A stretch of 64,000 bases of DNA from Cardinalis cardinalis. Taxonomy: Eukaryota; Chordata; Aves; Passeriformes; Cardinalidae. The stretch is taken from NCBI GenBank assembly GCA_014549065.1, contig JACDOX010000012.1, forward strand, positions 8,162,751 through 8,226,750, in the 5' to 3' direction. The position numbers were made by a program, and so were the translations under genes. Within the stretch, counting starts at the first letter, position 1; each line of letters starts with the position of its first letter. This document shows, piece by piece, positions 39,713 to 50,950 of this stretch. The notes below the pieces were generated by a model, which was not told where the DNA came from, did not search any database, and worked only from the letters and a program-made list of their open reading frames with translations.

Positions 39713-42700
39713 AATTTAGAACAAATAAATAAGAACAGACAGTAGAAAGAAAAATCTATATTGATCTTTTGTCTCAATTGTTGCTAACTGAAGAGAAATN
39801 TGCATTCAGACAACATTGTCTTCTCTCTCTCGTTGTCACCTGAAAGAAGAGAAACCCCAGATTCAATGGCCCATTCCTTGTCCAATACTTGCATGCTNCA
39901 ATTTCCACCAAATCTTCAAGAATTTCTGCATTTTTATTGGAAAAAAAAAACCAATTGAGCTTATCTGTTAAAACATTCAAGACTCTATTTTAGAGAATTT
40001 ATTTTAAGAGCTTCTCAGCCAGAATGTTAGGAAAAGATATTACTTTTAAAAATCAATAGCCTTAAGTATATTGCAAATTGTGCAGTCCATATTGTACTAT
40101 GTAGCATAATTATTACCTTGTTGAAATATTTTTTTTGAGGAGGCAATTTATCACAGATCTAGCAACTATAAATAAAAAAACCCCAACAAACAACAGTGAA
40201 AAATGTATGAGAGAAATATGGATTGATTCATGTGCATACATGTGGCAAAATATAACTTTTATCAAACTTTAAAGCATTTGCATTTATTCTTCTTAATTAC
40301 ATGTACATGGCATTCATTTTATAATGCACATTCTGAATTTACTGTCCCAGCAGTCAAATGGGACACGTTTCTCCTTATTTTAGATGCCTTTGTAAAACAG
40401 CCAAAGTGAAGAGGCTACATAGAATAGAGTATCTGTAGACACTGTCAAGGTTAAATACAGATCAAGAGAGGCAGTTTTATCAATACATAAAGGGCTAAGA
40501 GTTATAAATAAGAAAGAAACAAATAAATGTTCTATTCTCACTGGCATAAAATNCATAGATTTAATAAATGTCTGTCATGTTGGTATGTTAAAAGACAGGG
40601 AAAGCAGATCAGACTGTTTTCCTGAGCATGACATGTCTTGTAAATTCTGAAAGGTAGTGCATGTTCCTCTACTGAATTCATACTGCTTTTATGTGTTTGA
40701 GTTTTTAAATTTATGTAATAGAGATTCCAAAGGAGATTTAATTTCCAGTTTGTTCCTCACAGATAATTGCAGCTACACAGTTAAACTCCTGCATTCACAC
40801 ATAGATACAGAATGGACTCATTACAAACCTGGAAACAAAGCCTCACCACAGATACAGTCTCTGGTCTGATTCCACTGCCACTGAAATTGAAAACAAAACT
40901 ATAATTGTTAGTAAAAAAAGCAGTATTTAGTTCTCAGTGTTCTTCCNTTGCAAATGAGGATTCACTAAAATTCCTCAAGAGAAATGTCTCTTGGCTGAAA
41001 TTCACCAGTGTGAACTGATCTTGTGAAAGATGTAGGTATTACTTAAACCAAGCTTTCAAAGTTTCTTTAGTTTTGCTTTAAAACACCATTCTTTCCTTCT
41101 GCTAGTTAAAAAACATCTTTTGATTTACTTATGTNAGTATGGATGCAGATTTATTTATGTACATGACAACTGCATTTCTCTTAATTTCTCCCGGTTTTAA
41201 TTTGTGTGAATGTGACCGCAGAGTAGACATGGGTGTACTTATCAAATCATCTGTGGCAGGACAGAGACTCTGAGATTAATTATTTCTGCCAAATTCATGA
41301 AGATTTAGATAACTGAGTTTTAATAATTTGAAAGTAGGTTAAAAATAAAGAGCACAGCCAGATCTGACTAGATATTACTNAACATGAAGCTTGAAGAGAA
41401 TGCCATAGGTTCTAACACAAATGGGAGTGTTATCTAGCCAGGAGACTTAACTGTTGCTGCTTGATGCATCTGGTGCAATCCACAATACTGAATTAGATTG
41501 CTGGCAAAAAAAATAATTTTTTTATTTAAACTGGAATACTACTATAAATACATGATTCAATACTGTCTTGCATAGTCAATAAGAAGGCCAGTTGTTTATG
41601 CAGAATCTCACATGTGCCTTCATTTACAGAAGGATTTCATCCAGTGTTCTAGTATTCCAAAGAAATTTCTAAATTCATCAATGTCTTTGTTTTTCTCCTT
41701 CTGATTAAAGATAGAAATATCTTTCTCTCTCCCCCTCTATTTAATAGTTATACAAATATTTACACTATGTTTATCTACTTTTTTCCTTCTATTTTCTTGT
41801 GGTTTTATTCTACATCTATTCTTTCCCCTTTACTACATTGTCTCTACTGCATATTTTCCAGTATATCTGTATAACTTCATTGTTTTTATTCTTTCTCACT
41901 TTTCCTGTTTTATAGTTTTGAAAATGGCCATTAATGAATATTAACAAGTACAGCAGAGCAGAACAGCTACATCAATTATTAATTTCTTGATGATGCTCTC
42001 AGTTCTGCAAAAATTTCTGTATAGTTAATTAAGAGCCTATAACCACTAGAAATTTTCTTCCATTTTATTGGCTGCTGCCTGAAATGAACAAAACATTCTC
42101 AGATTAATGGTACCTACAGGAGCAATAAAGAGAGTAGCGTTTTGGAAGGTGATTTCACCAGTTTTGCCTGTTGAATTGTTTAGTTAGGGGTGTGGTTATT
42201 TGTTCCTCTCCTTTTTTTTTCGTGGNGGCTGATGTTTTTCTTTGTGTTCCTCTATAAGTAGTTAAAACTAGATCATGTACCTCAAAACAGAGACAAGTTC
42301 AAAAGTAGCTGGGAGGGACAGTTACTAAAGTTTATGTGATGAGAGAAAGGAGCTGAAGGCATAAGATTTAGAACAGACAACAACATAATTTTAAGCTGAA
42401 GATAGATAGCTACAAAACACAAATTAAAAGAGCTAGATTGAGAGAAATGAGAAAGACAAAGATCTCCCTGAAGCACTGGCATGTCTATTCATGTAATGGG
42501 TTACATTTGCCAAATGGCTTGGCCTGAGATTTCCTTCAGTTTTAAGCACTAGACTATTAATCAGTCTTTTAATATCAGTCTAAGCTCCAGATGGTCTTTC
42601 ACCTTTCATAATGCACATTTCTTATTTTTTGAGAGGTCTGTGCCTTAAGTTCTCTTATAGTAGTTAATTTAACCTAAAATTATAGATGCGAAAGCTCAAG

Positions 42701-45700
42701 GTGGAGGCATTCTAGTAAGACCTTTCTGAGTAGCACAAGCTTTCATCTTTCAGACTGCAGCCTCAGGTTCTGGTTCTGTTTTTGGGAAGAAACAAAGCAC
42801 ACTTTCTCTAGATGCCTTTTATGGCCATAGCCATCTCAAAGCTCAATAACAATGAAAATAAGCCTCCTACGCAAGACCCAGGGGTAACACTTCTCAAGTT
42901 AGATGTAAGTGAGCAGGCCTCAGAAGACAACAGAAGGGAAGCAGGATAGCCGTCCTTACTCAGCAGCATCATTTTCACTTCAATGCATCCGACTTTTCTC
43001 TTACAGGAGGACCTTTCCTTCCAGGACTGTTAATCTGGCAGATTTTATCAGGCTTAGGTTTGCATTTAAGAACGTAAAGAATTTTTTCAGTACTGGGAAA
43101 TTTTCAAGTTTCTTTTCATCATTTGGCTTTGTTTCCGGTCTGAAAGGTAATTACCTTTTAAATCAAGCACCTTGTAAATTTTCTTTCTGAATACTATATC
43201 TCTTAGTGAGCAAACTAATAAACACAAGAAACTCCAAATTTCTTTCTCTACGTACCTTCTTATGAGTTCTATATTATCATTTCATATATTATCTGAACTG
43301 CAGTTTTAAAGAGTCTAAATACTTCTTGGGGCACCTAAAAAGCATATCCGTTGTCCACAGTACTGTATAAAGTTTAAAGCATTTACCAGTGCACAAGTTA
43401 CAAGTATAAAGAAGAAAAATAACTCAGAATCAAGGAGTACAGAGGAAATAAAAAAAAAACCCAAAACAAACTATTACCTCATAGACTATGAGGTATTACA
43501 GGAAATTGCAGCAAGAATCAAAAACCATTTGAGTACATTTTAATAGATCTTAACTACAGATGAAGTACCAGTTTTCAAGTAGTCATCTTTGAATGAATTA
43601 GTTCACTTGCTGTGTTTAAAAATATTTTTGAAAGGAGAGATCACACTAGAACTAATTCCAATGTCATGGGTGCTGGCTATTCAAGGTTCAGCTTCATTTA
43701 TCTGATTGACATTATTACTGAAATATCCAACAAAAAAAAGATAGTTAAGTCAGAAAAGCTCTTCCATTTTGAAATTGGATTGATGGAAGTAAGTGAAAGT
43801 ATACCTTGACCATACATGCATCTTCAGCAACAAATTAGCTGAGTTCCCAAGCATTACTTTCAAAATCTGTAAGAGGTTTTAATGTATATCGACCTACTCA
43901 AACNGTTAATTATTGTCTTATCCTGAACTAAATGATTGCATGACTAAGAAAAAAACAGTACACATAAAAGACATTCTGATTCTGTTATGATTCTTCATGT
44001 GAAATTAAATTTTTTGCAAGATTTATGTGCATTTTTGCCATCATCTATACACCTGTTTATTTCTCCATTGTGGCATTGTGGCATTGGCAATGGGGACCAC
44101 AAGTGAATACTTTTAGTGATAAAAAGTTATCAAACCATTATTTATCTGGGTCTGTTATTCACTGAGATATGATATTTATATTAATATTGATATGTTATTT
44201 GTACTAATATTGAAGAGATTGTAAAGAACAGCAAGCATAGGCTAAGAATATAAAAAGAACATTTTAAAGATGAAATGTAAGTGTCAGATGATCACTAATA
44301 AAGTGGTTTTTAATTGGTAAGCAGAAAGATACATCAGAACAGAGACGTTCCAAATCAGTCAAGTCTGTGAGGAGAAAACTGAAACTCCTAGCTAGACAAA
44401 GACTTAAAAGATTTTTAAATTCAAAGGGAAGGTCTAAATAAAATTTAAATAAGAAAATGCAAATTTTAACATTAGTCTCATAGCAACTGAGTAAAACAGA
44501 ATGGAATTACAAATTTAAAAAGGAGTTTTAATGGCTCCTGCTTAATACTATTCTTGTTATTTGGTCCTTTCATTCTAGTCACAGGTTCATTTACACTCAT
44601 CTGCAGTCCATCATCAGCCCAGCATCCTCCTCACTAGTAAGAGACCCACATCCCCAGAGCATGGCTGTATTTGCCTCCTGAGTTCCTCCAGTGATCCTTC
44701 ATCTTCTGCTGTTCCTGCCTCTTTCTTTGCAGTGACCTCCAAACTTTATTCTACAGTCATCTGAGCATCTCTGTTCAGTCAGCTAGTTTGTCCCCAAATT
44801 GCTCATCCATGCATATGGATACATATGAATCACACACTAATTTTTACAGAAAAAGGAGATAATAAATTGCAAGCAGACTGTAAAACCCTCTAAATGATCA
44901 GATATTACCATCGTAACCTCAACAGCACAGTAAAATTGGCCTAAAGAGCTTGTATCTATACAGGAATACCTACTAAGGCTGTCCCCCCTGTCTTGTTAGA
45001 CTTGATGTTGTCTGCTGCATCTTTTTTTTTTTCGGATTGTAGTTTGCTTTTCTTTTCATAAGCGGGAGAAAGGAATTTTTTTCTACCCTCTGTTCAATTT
45101 TAAGTTACCTTACTTTGTTTGTTTTCTGTTTTCAGTATTCCTCGATGCTGAGAGTGATGAGGTCTGTAGAATCTGTACCCTGAGGTCTGCCCTTCCTACA
45201 GCAGCAATTCATGGAATGCCAGCAATGATCAGACATGGATGAATAGGGTCAATGAAAGGTTTTGAACCATCTTCATTTTTTAAGGTGCTTGTGATATGAG
45301 GATATTTTAGTCTCATCCAAGTACTCGTATTATGAAATCCACCAGCCCATGAGAATTTTTACTAGTATTTTTTTCCTGTTTTGATATTAAAATTTGTTCA
45401 AATTTGCTGAGTTCACCATTTCAAAAAATGTTACAGATCTCCCCAATGTACTTTTTAAATAAGTCCAGATTCTGGCTCCAGGCCTGTAAATTTACCACAA
45501 TTTTTATTTTTGCTAAACAGGATCTATTTTCTCAGAAGCTTTTTACATTGAAAAGTCTACCTAACAAATCTAGCTTTGTCCTTTTTTCCTTTAATTATTT
45601 TATAAAAGACAACAACACATCTAGTATTTCTCATGGCTTTCTTACAGAAATGAACTGAAATGTGAAAGATGTAGCATGCTGTAAGTTTTCCATGTGAAAT

Positions 45701-46801
45701 TAATCTGATTTTGTCTTAGTTCTGAAATCTCCTTTGGGTAGTATATGAAGATTTCTTCTTTATGGCAACTTATGTAATGAAAATGAACAGAACCCCTGTG
45801 CTGGCAAGTTTTGTAGACCTGTTTTATACCTGCTTTTGTCTGATATCTGCTGTAAGTCAAGAAACTGATAGATCAGGATACTGAGAAAAAAATCTGGAAA
45901 AAATTAATTTAAGAGATTAAGAAAGCTTTTGCAGTCTTTATTACCCTCTCTTGCTTGTAATCACCAGTTGTTTAGTGGTGGAACTGACTGCAGTGAGCAG
46001 ATGACAGCAACACAAGAGGGTTGTTGGCTGTCTAAGACTGAGTAGCTCAACCCACCTGAGCTTTGCAGCAGTTTTGCCTCTCCTATCTGAGAGTAAAAGC
46101 CATCTTTGTTTCCTAGCCTGCTTCATTTCTCTCAGTTGTACAGTGTTTGCAAGAGGCCCCACACACCATTTAAATTCTGGTTGAACTCTATTTTGAGGGC
46201 AAGTGGCATGTTGACCACCAGATGACTCTTAACCAGCAATGAATTTTTTTCATTATCTGATANTATATGTATCTTTGTCAGAGCTCATTGGAGAGTGAAC
46301 TTCTGGTAAAACTCATACCACTGAAAGAACAAACAATATTATCTGCAGAAATTACATGTTTTATTGTACCAGAAGTTCTTTATTTTCAATCAGTAGTATT
46401 TCCAGTGACATTTAAGCAATGCATTAGACATTCATAGCTATGTGAAGAAACCATGCAAAGTATATTAAACAGACTTTCCAAGAAAGACAAAGGAATTAAG
46501 ATGCTAAACTCTCAAAACTTACTGAATGAAAGAACCTAATTAAATTACACTGTTTTCAAAATTTTCAGATCAAATAAAGCATTTCATATACAAATGTTAA
46601 CTGGAATTACTCTGCTTTATACTGATTTCTTAGACAAATAAAAAATTTTGAAACATTTGTGATAAATTGTTGATGATATAATTATAACAGGGTTATAGAT
46701 AGATTTTTTAAAAATTAATATTTTTATTAAAAATTTGGCATATGCCATTGCTGTACAAGAAATTTTGGGTTGNATTTACTTCTAAGTAATATGTATCTTA
46801 T
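39713..46801. other. AT-rich non-coding sequence, no gene recognised
   Basis: About 7.1 kb with no recognisable exon, RNA gene or repeat family. Open frames are at most about 93 codons (42909-43190) and lack known motifs. Short A and T runs and AT-rich patches are common. A region near 44.58-44.80 kb is richer in C and T but was not identified. Confidence 0.6.
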
Positions 46802-46928
46802 TCACAGAATTGGGAAGGACCTGCAAGGACCACCAAGTCCAACTCCTAATGGGATAGCCCACATGGGGATTGAGCTCACAACCCTGGCATTATTAGGACC
46901 ATGCCCTAATTAACTGAGCTAAACTCAA
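46802..46928 (-). mobile_element. TguSINE1-like SINE, minus strand
   Basis: Read on the minus strand, the element starts with a tRNA-Ile-like head. TTAGCTCAGTTAATTAGGGC fits the A box region of tRNA-Ile (TTAGCTCAGTTGGTTAGAGC), CATGGTCCTAATAATGCCAGG follows the anticodon arm, and GAGCTCAATCCCC fits the B box. On the plus strand this head occupies about 46855-46928. The CR1-like tail lies at 46802-46850 and reads on the minus strand as TTGGACTTGGTGGTCCTTGC followed by a worn end. The order (head then CR1 tail) matches the SINE at 19715-19855, which lies in the opposite orientation. It is better preserved in the head than that copy. Transcription by RNA polymerase III would have driven the original family; this copy shows no sign of activity. 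Confidence 0.85.
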
Positions 46929-48131
46929 AAAATTCACAATAATTTAATAATAAAGTAATGCAGCAACTTCTCACACCTCTTACGTATCAAAATCTTAATA
47001 AAAAAGAAGTCTTGCAAAAGATTTTAATTTATCATCATGCTAATCCCTCTATTTTACCATTTACTTGAAGTGTACACAGTGTATTTTAAAAAATTCAAGG
47101 TACCATTCAGCATTCCCAAAATACAACCCTTCAGAATCTCTTCTGCCTGTGATTTGGCTGATCTTACCAATCACTGTATTCTTTCTCAGCTCCCTCCTCC
47201 CATTTTTTGTCCAACAGTACACTGAGTGGGCTTGATTTTTATATTGGCTGCATTATTAGGGAAATTAGTAATTGCTATGAAAACATCCCTTTAGTTACTA
47301 CAAGGCTCAGATTTGTATATTTTTAGGGACTTTGAGTACTGCAAATAATGTAGAAATTTTCTTGAGCACATATGTAAATGTTTAAAGCAAAACATTAACA
47401 GACCAAGATATAAGATAAAATGTTAATTTGGGATCCAGTAAAAGCAAAATAAAACCAAACCAAATACTGAAGTTGAAATTAAAAAAATACATCTCAACAA
47501 AAATCAGATGCTTCTTAAAGTCTCTTCCTATTTCCTTCCATCATGGTTTATGTTAATGACATTTATTTCTCAGCTGTCACTCTGAATATGGACTTACCAG
47601 AGCTCAGTTACTAGACAGNAGTAACTCATAACAGAAGTAAGCTGACAGCTGGTACCCATCTGTCTGGAATTCCTGCATTTCCATTCTCCTAGATACTTTG
47701 ATCTTATGGGCCTGATCCATCATTTTTATCATTAACTACGAGAAAAAAATTGTAGTAGATACACTGTTATAGAGAATCAGTATTTCAGTGTTGAAGTTTC
47801 TTCCATTTGGCTGACTTAAGCCAGGATTTAGATTTAGAACCTAACTGTGAGGTTATTTTCTGCATGATCCAACATCACTTTGACAATTCTGTAACAGCTG
47901 CAGTTCTCATCCTCAAACAGTAAAAGTGAAAAGCAAAGAAAAAATGCTGGTATGAACTTGCACAGTGCCTTATCTCATCGGAAAGAGGAATCACTTTAGT
48001 CTTTTCTATTCCTTCAAAGCTCATAAGGATATACGTCAATCCTCCCCATTGGATGCTAGGTCAGTAGCAACTTCACAGCAAAAAATTTTATTGCAAACCT
48101 GAAGGAGACAGTTAGGGGAGGAAAAAGGAAT
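46929..48131. other. AT-rich non-coding sequence
   Basis: Nothing recognisable on either strand between the SINE and the LTR. One short open frame at 47037-47225 has no known motif. Confidence 0.6.
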
Positions 48132-48136
48132 GAGGA
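48132..48136. repeat. Left target-site duplication (GAGGA) of the LTR
   Basis: GAGGA here is repeated exactly at 48710-48714, on the other side of the LTR at 48137-48709. A 5-bp duplication is typical of ERVL integration. Confidence 0.75.
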
Positions 48137-48709
48137 TATTCTAGTTTAATATCAGCTGGAAGTGGAACACCACACAGCCACTCACTCACTCCCCCCAAAC
48201 CCAGCAGGATGGGAGAAGAGGATTGGAAGGGTAAATAAGAGATAACTCATGGGTTAAGATAAGAATGTTTTAATAAATGAATTATAATAATATAAGAAAA
48301 AATAATGTAATGAAAAGGAAAATTAATTTTAAAAAGTGAGAAAAAGCCCCAAGAGAAACAATTGCTCACCACCAACCAATGTCTAGCCAGTCTCCGAACA
48401 GCAGCCCCTGGTTAGCCTTCCCTCTTGTTTATATGCAAGCATTGATGCCATTTGGTCTGGAATATCCCTTTGGCCAGTTGGGGNCAGCTGTCCCAGCTGT
48501 GTCCCCACACATCTCCTTGTGCATCCCCAACCTGCTCATTGGCAGGGACTGTGAGAAGCAGAAAAGGTCTTGACTCTGTCTAAGCACCTCTCAGCCATAG
48601 TTACAAGTATTAGTGCCCTGTCAACACTGCTTTTATCCCAAATCCAAAACATGGCTCCATACCAGCTGCTAGGAGGAAGATTAAGTCTACCCCTGCCAAA
48701 ACCAGCACA
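48137..48709 (-). mobile_element. Solo LTR of an avian ERVL-like endogenous retrovirus, minus strand
   Basis: A 573-bp LTR in reverse orientation, without any internal retroviral genes, so only the product of LTR-LTR recombination remains. On the minus strand it opens with TGTGCTGGTTTTGGCAGGGG at 48709 and ends at 48137 in TA where CA is expected, a single substitution. A TATAAA box lies at 48428-48433 (read on the minus strand), and an AT-rich stretch near 48265-48290 with ATTAAA-like words could hold the poly-A signal. The following TTCTTATCTTAACCC at 48251-48265 matches the LTR at 7506-7955 in 14 of 15 bases. The sequence agrees along its length with an LTR family common in passerine genomes as I recall it. 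The perfect 5-bp flanking duplication supports both boundaries and the ERVL class. Confidence 0.9.
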
Positions 48710-48714
48710 GAGGA
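48710..48714. repeat. Right target-site duplication (GAGGA) of the LTR
   Basis: Exact copy of 48132-48136, directly outside the TGTG end of the LTR. Confidence 0.75.
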
Positions 48715-50520
48715 CAAGATCTCAAAATAAGTTCACACTGGTATTAATGAGAAACCTCTGTGAACTTCACAGTCAGAAATACAGCCATTAGGTTATCAAA
48801 TGTTTTATCCATTTTGAAGGAACATTGCTGCTTTGTACAAAGTTCATTGACATAATAATATGCCTGGCAGGTACTGCTCAGGATCTTTAAAACCCAAAGC
48901 AATGATATTTCATTCTAATTTTCTTCTCAGGCAACTGAATTGGCAGTTCTGACAGACAGAGAAAATTATTTGCTTCTATTCTCCAAAATTTTCTGAAAAT
49001 TTTGTGATAAGCTTGGAAAAAGTTAGACATTGTTAAAAATCACTCTGAAATACAGAAGTCAGCTGGTTTATACTTAGCTTTATTTGCACTCCTTTGATCT
49101 AAGACCAAAGCTTCCATACACTGGAAGAGTCTTCTATTCCTATATAAGGGTTTGGGTTTTTTTTTCTATATATCTTCTCAGAAATTATGAGTATAATCTG
49201 TGTAAAAAGAGTGTAATTCTGTTTTCAATATAGTGATAGAGCAAAGAAATTAGTAAGAACAGAGGTTCCGACTCATGTACAACTATAGTTACTTTGAACA
49301 AAGTGTTAATTTTTAAAATTTCTGCTTGACAGTAAATTTCTTAACAACAGTCAATCCTGAATAAGGCATTCAGATACCATCTGCATTAAGCTCCTAGTGT
49401 TTTGGTTTGTGAAAGAAGTTAGATTTTTAATGTCTGTGAACAAATATACATATTAAAACTTTGTGCTTTCTCTCTAAAAGGCATTTCTTTGCTGTTAATA
49501 TTCCTTTGATTTCCGTCATGTGAGACAATATTTGAATATAGTGCCAAATCCCTCAGTTTGACTAGAAAGTATGCTGAACAGCTGATCTTTTAAGACTGTC
49601 CCTAAAAAAGAGAGAGAGCTGAGTCAATATCAGAAACAGACATATCTGTCTCTCCTTTTCACTCTGCTCAGTGTGGGTGTAATTTTTTTCACAAAAATTG
49701 CATTGTTGAAACANTGACCTGATTTCAGCAATGGCAGAATTTTAAAGATTTCAGTGTCTAGAGTCAGCTAAGCACTTAAACTTATCCATGCCTTTTCAGC
49801 CATTTCAAGCTGAAATTTCCCAAAAATGTTAAAGGGGGAAAAAAATAAAATTAAGAAGGTAGTTTCAGGCTATTCCAATCACTTTCTTGTTTGTGCCTAA
49901 CTGTATTTTTTGCATAATGAAATTACTTATTTGTTTTTTTCTATTTCATCTCAGTGTTCTTCCACTGATATAACTAAGAATATACAGACAGGCACAAATT
50001 AAACAAGATCAGAGGTGAGTTTTATGCTTCTTTCTCTAAAATTTGCTGCTGTTCAACATAATGTGCATGTCATGGATTTTCTTTGTTTAGAATCTTCTTG
50101 CAAATTAAACTAAGGTAGAAAATTCAAATACTTGGAGTAACTTTATTATTACAATTTTGCAAACTCTAAACCTTGAAGTATTATTTAAGTCCAAATGATA
50201 TGATCATTGGGGGGGGGAGGGAGAAAAATTGAAAACCATTAGTTATGGTAATTTTTCTTAGGCATCTGATTTCAAAGCTTTTTGGTCATGTTTTCAGGGT
50301 TCTACCTATAAGTCTGCGACACATTTCTGTACATTTCTTCCAACAGTGCAGAAGAATAGCAATATTGAATTATCTTTGACATATTAATGAAAATTTGTAC
50401 CTCAGAAATTGCATTTTTCAGCAAGTAAATATTTCTTCTTAAATTTATAATTTTTTTATAGGTAGTTCATAGGCTCTGCCTTGACTTCTGAATTGTCAGG
50501 TGGTCTCTGCACAGTGGATT

Positions 50521-50950
50521 TAGCATAAAGTCCCTGCTCAGGGGGAACGGAAGTATTTAGTGGGAATCAGGGAAAGGGAGGATCAAAGGATGTCCTGCTA
50601 GACCCATTATTGCCTTCGCATCCGCTGTTTCTCTTGTGCAAGGGCAGCTATCTGCATAGGCAGGAGCAGCCCAGGCTAGAGTTGTAACTCTGGGAAGCAG
50701 CTGCGGAGCCTTAAGGCTTNTTCACACATCCCCCTCTGACTGCAGCTGTGCAAAGAAATACTGCTTTGTTGCAGCCTGCCTCCAGTCGCCAACATTTTAA
50801 CCTTCCCAACTTCATTTGAACTGAAGCTGGGCAGGAAGGTTCAGAGGAGTGGCTGATTTCCAGGGGCAGTAACCTATGTGGAAAGCGACAGCGACAGAGA
50901 GCTGGTAAGGGAGTGAGAACTGAAATTTCTGCAGGCAGAGTAAAATGATG
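50521..50950 (+). promoter_or_regulatory. CpG-richer block, possible promoter or non-coding first exon
   Basis: At least seven CpGs fall in about 370 bp (near 50549, 50618, 50623, 50704, 50787, 50886 and 50892), in a window where CpG is otherwise scarce, and the block is visibly richer in G and C than its flanks. On the plus strand it ends in AGCTG|GTAAGG, a good splice-donor consensus with GT at 50905-50906. It also has E-box or GC-type words such as GCAGCTGCGGAG. No TATA box, start codon context or long open frame supports a coding exon. It may be an alternative first exon, an enhancer, or an unrecognised repeat. Confidence 0.25.

Noticed and set aside
46855..46928. Possible tRNA-Ile gene on the minus strand
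   Set aside because: The head resembles tRNA-Ile but the arms are mutated, and it is joined to a CR1-like tail, so it is a SINE and not a functional tRNA.
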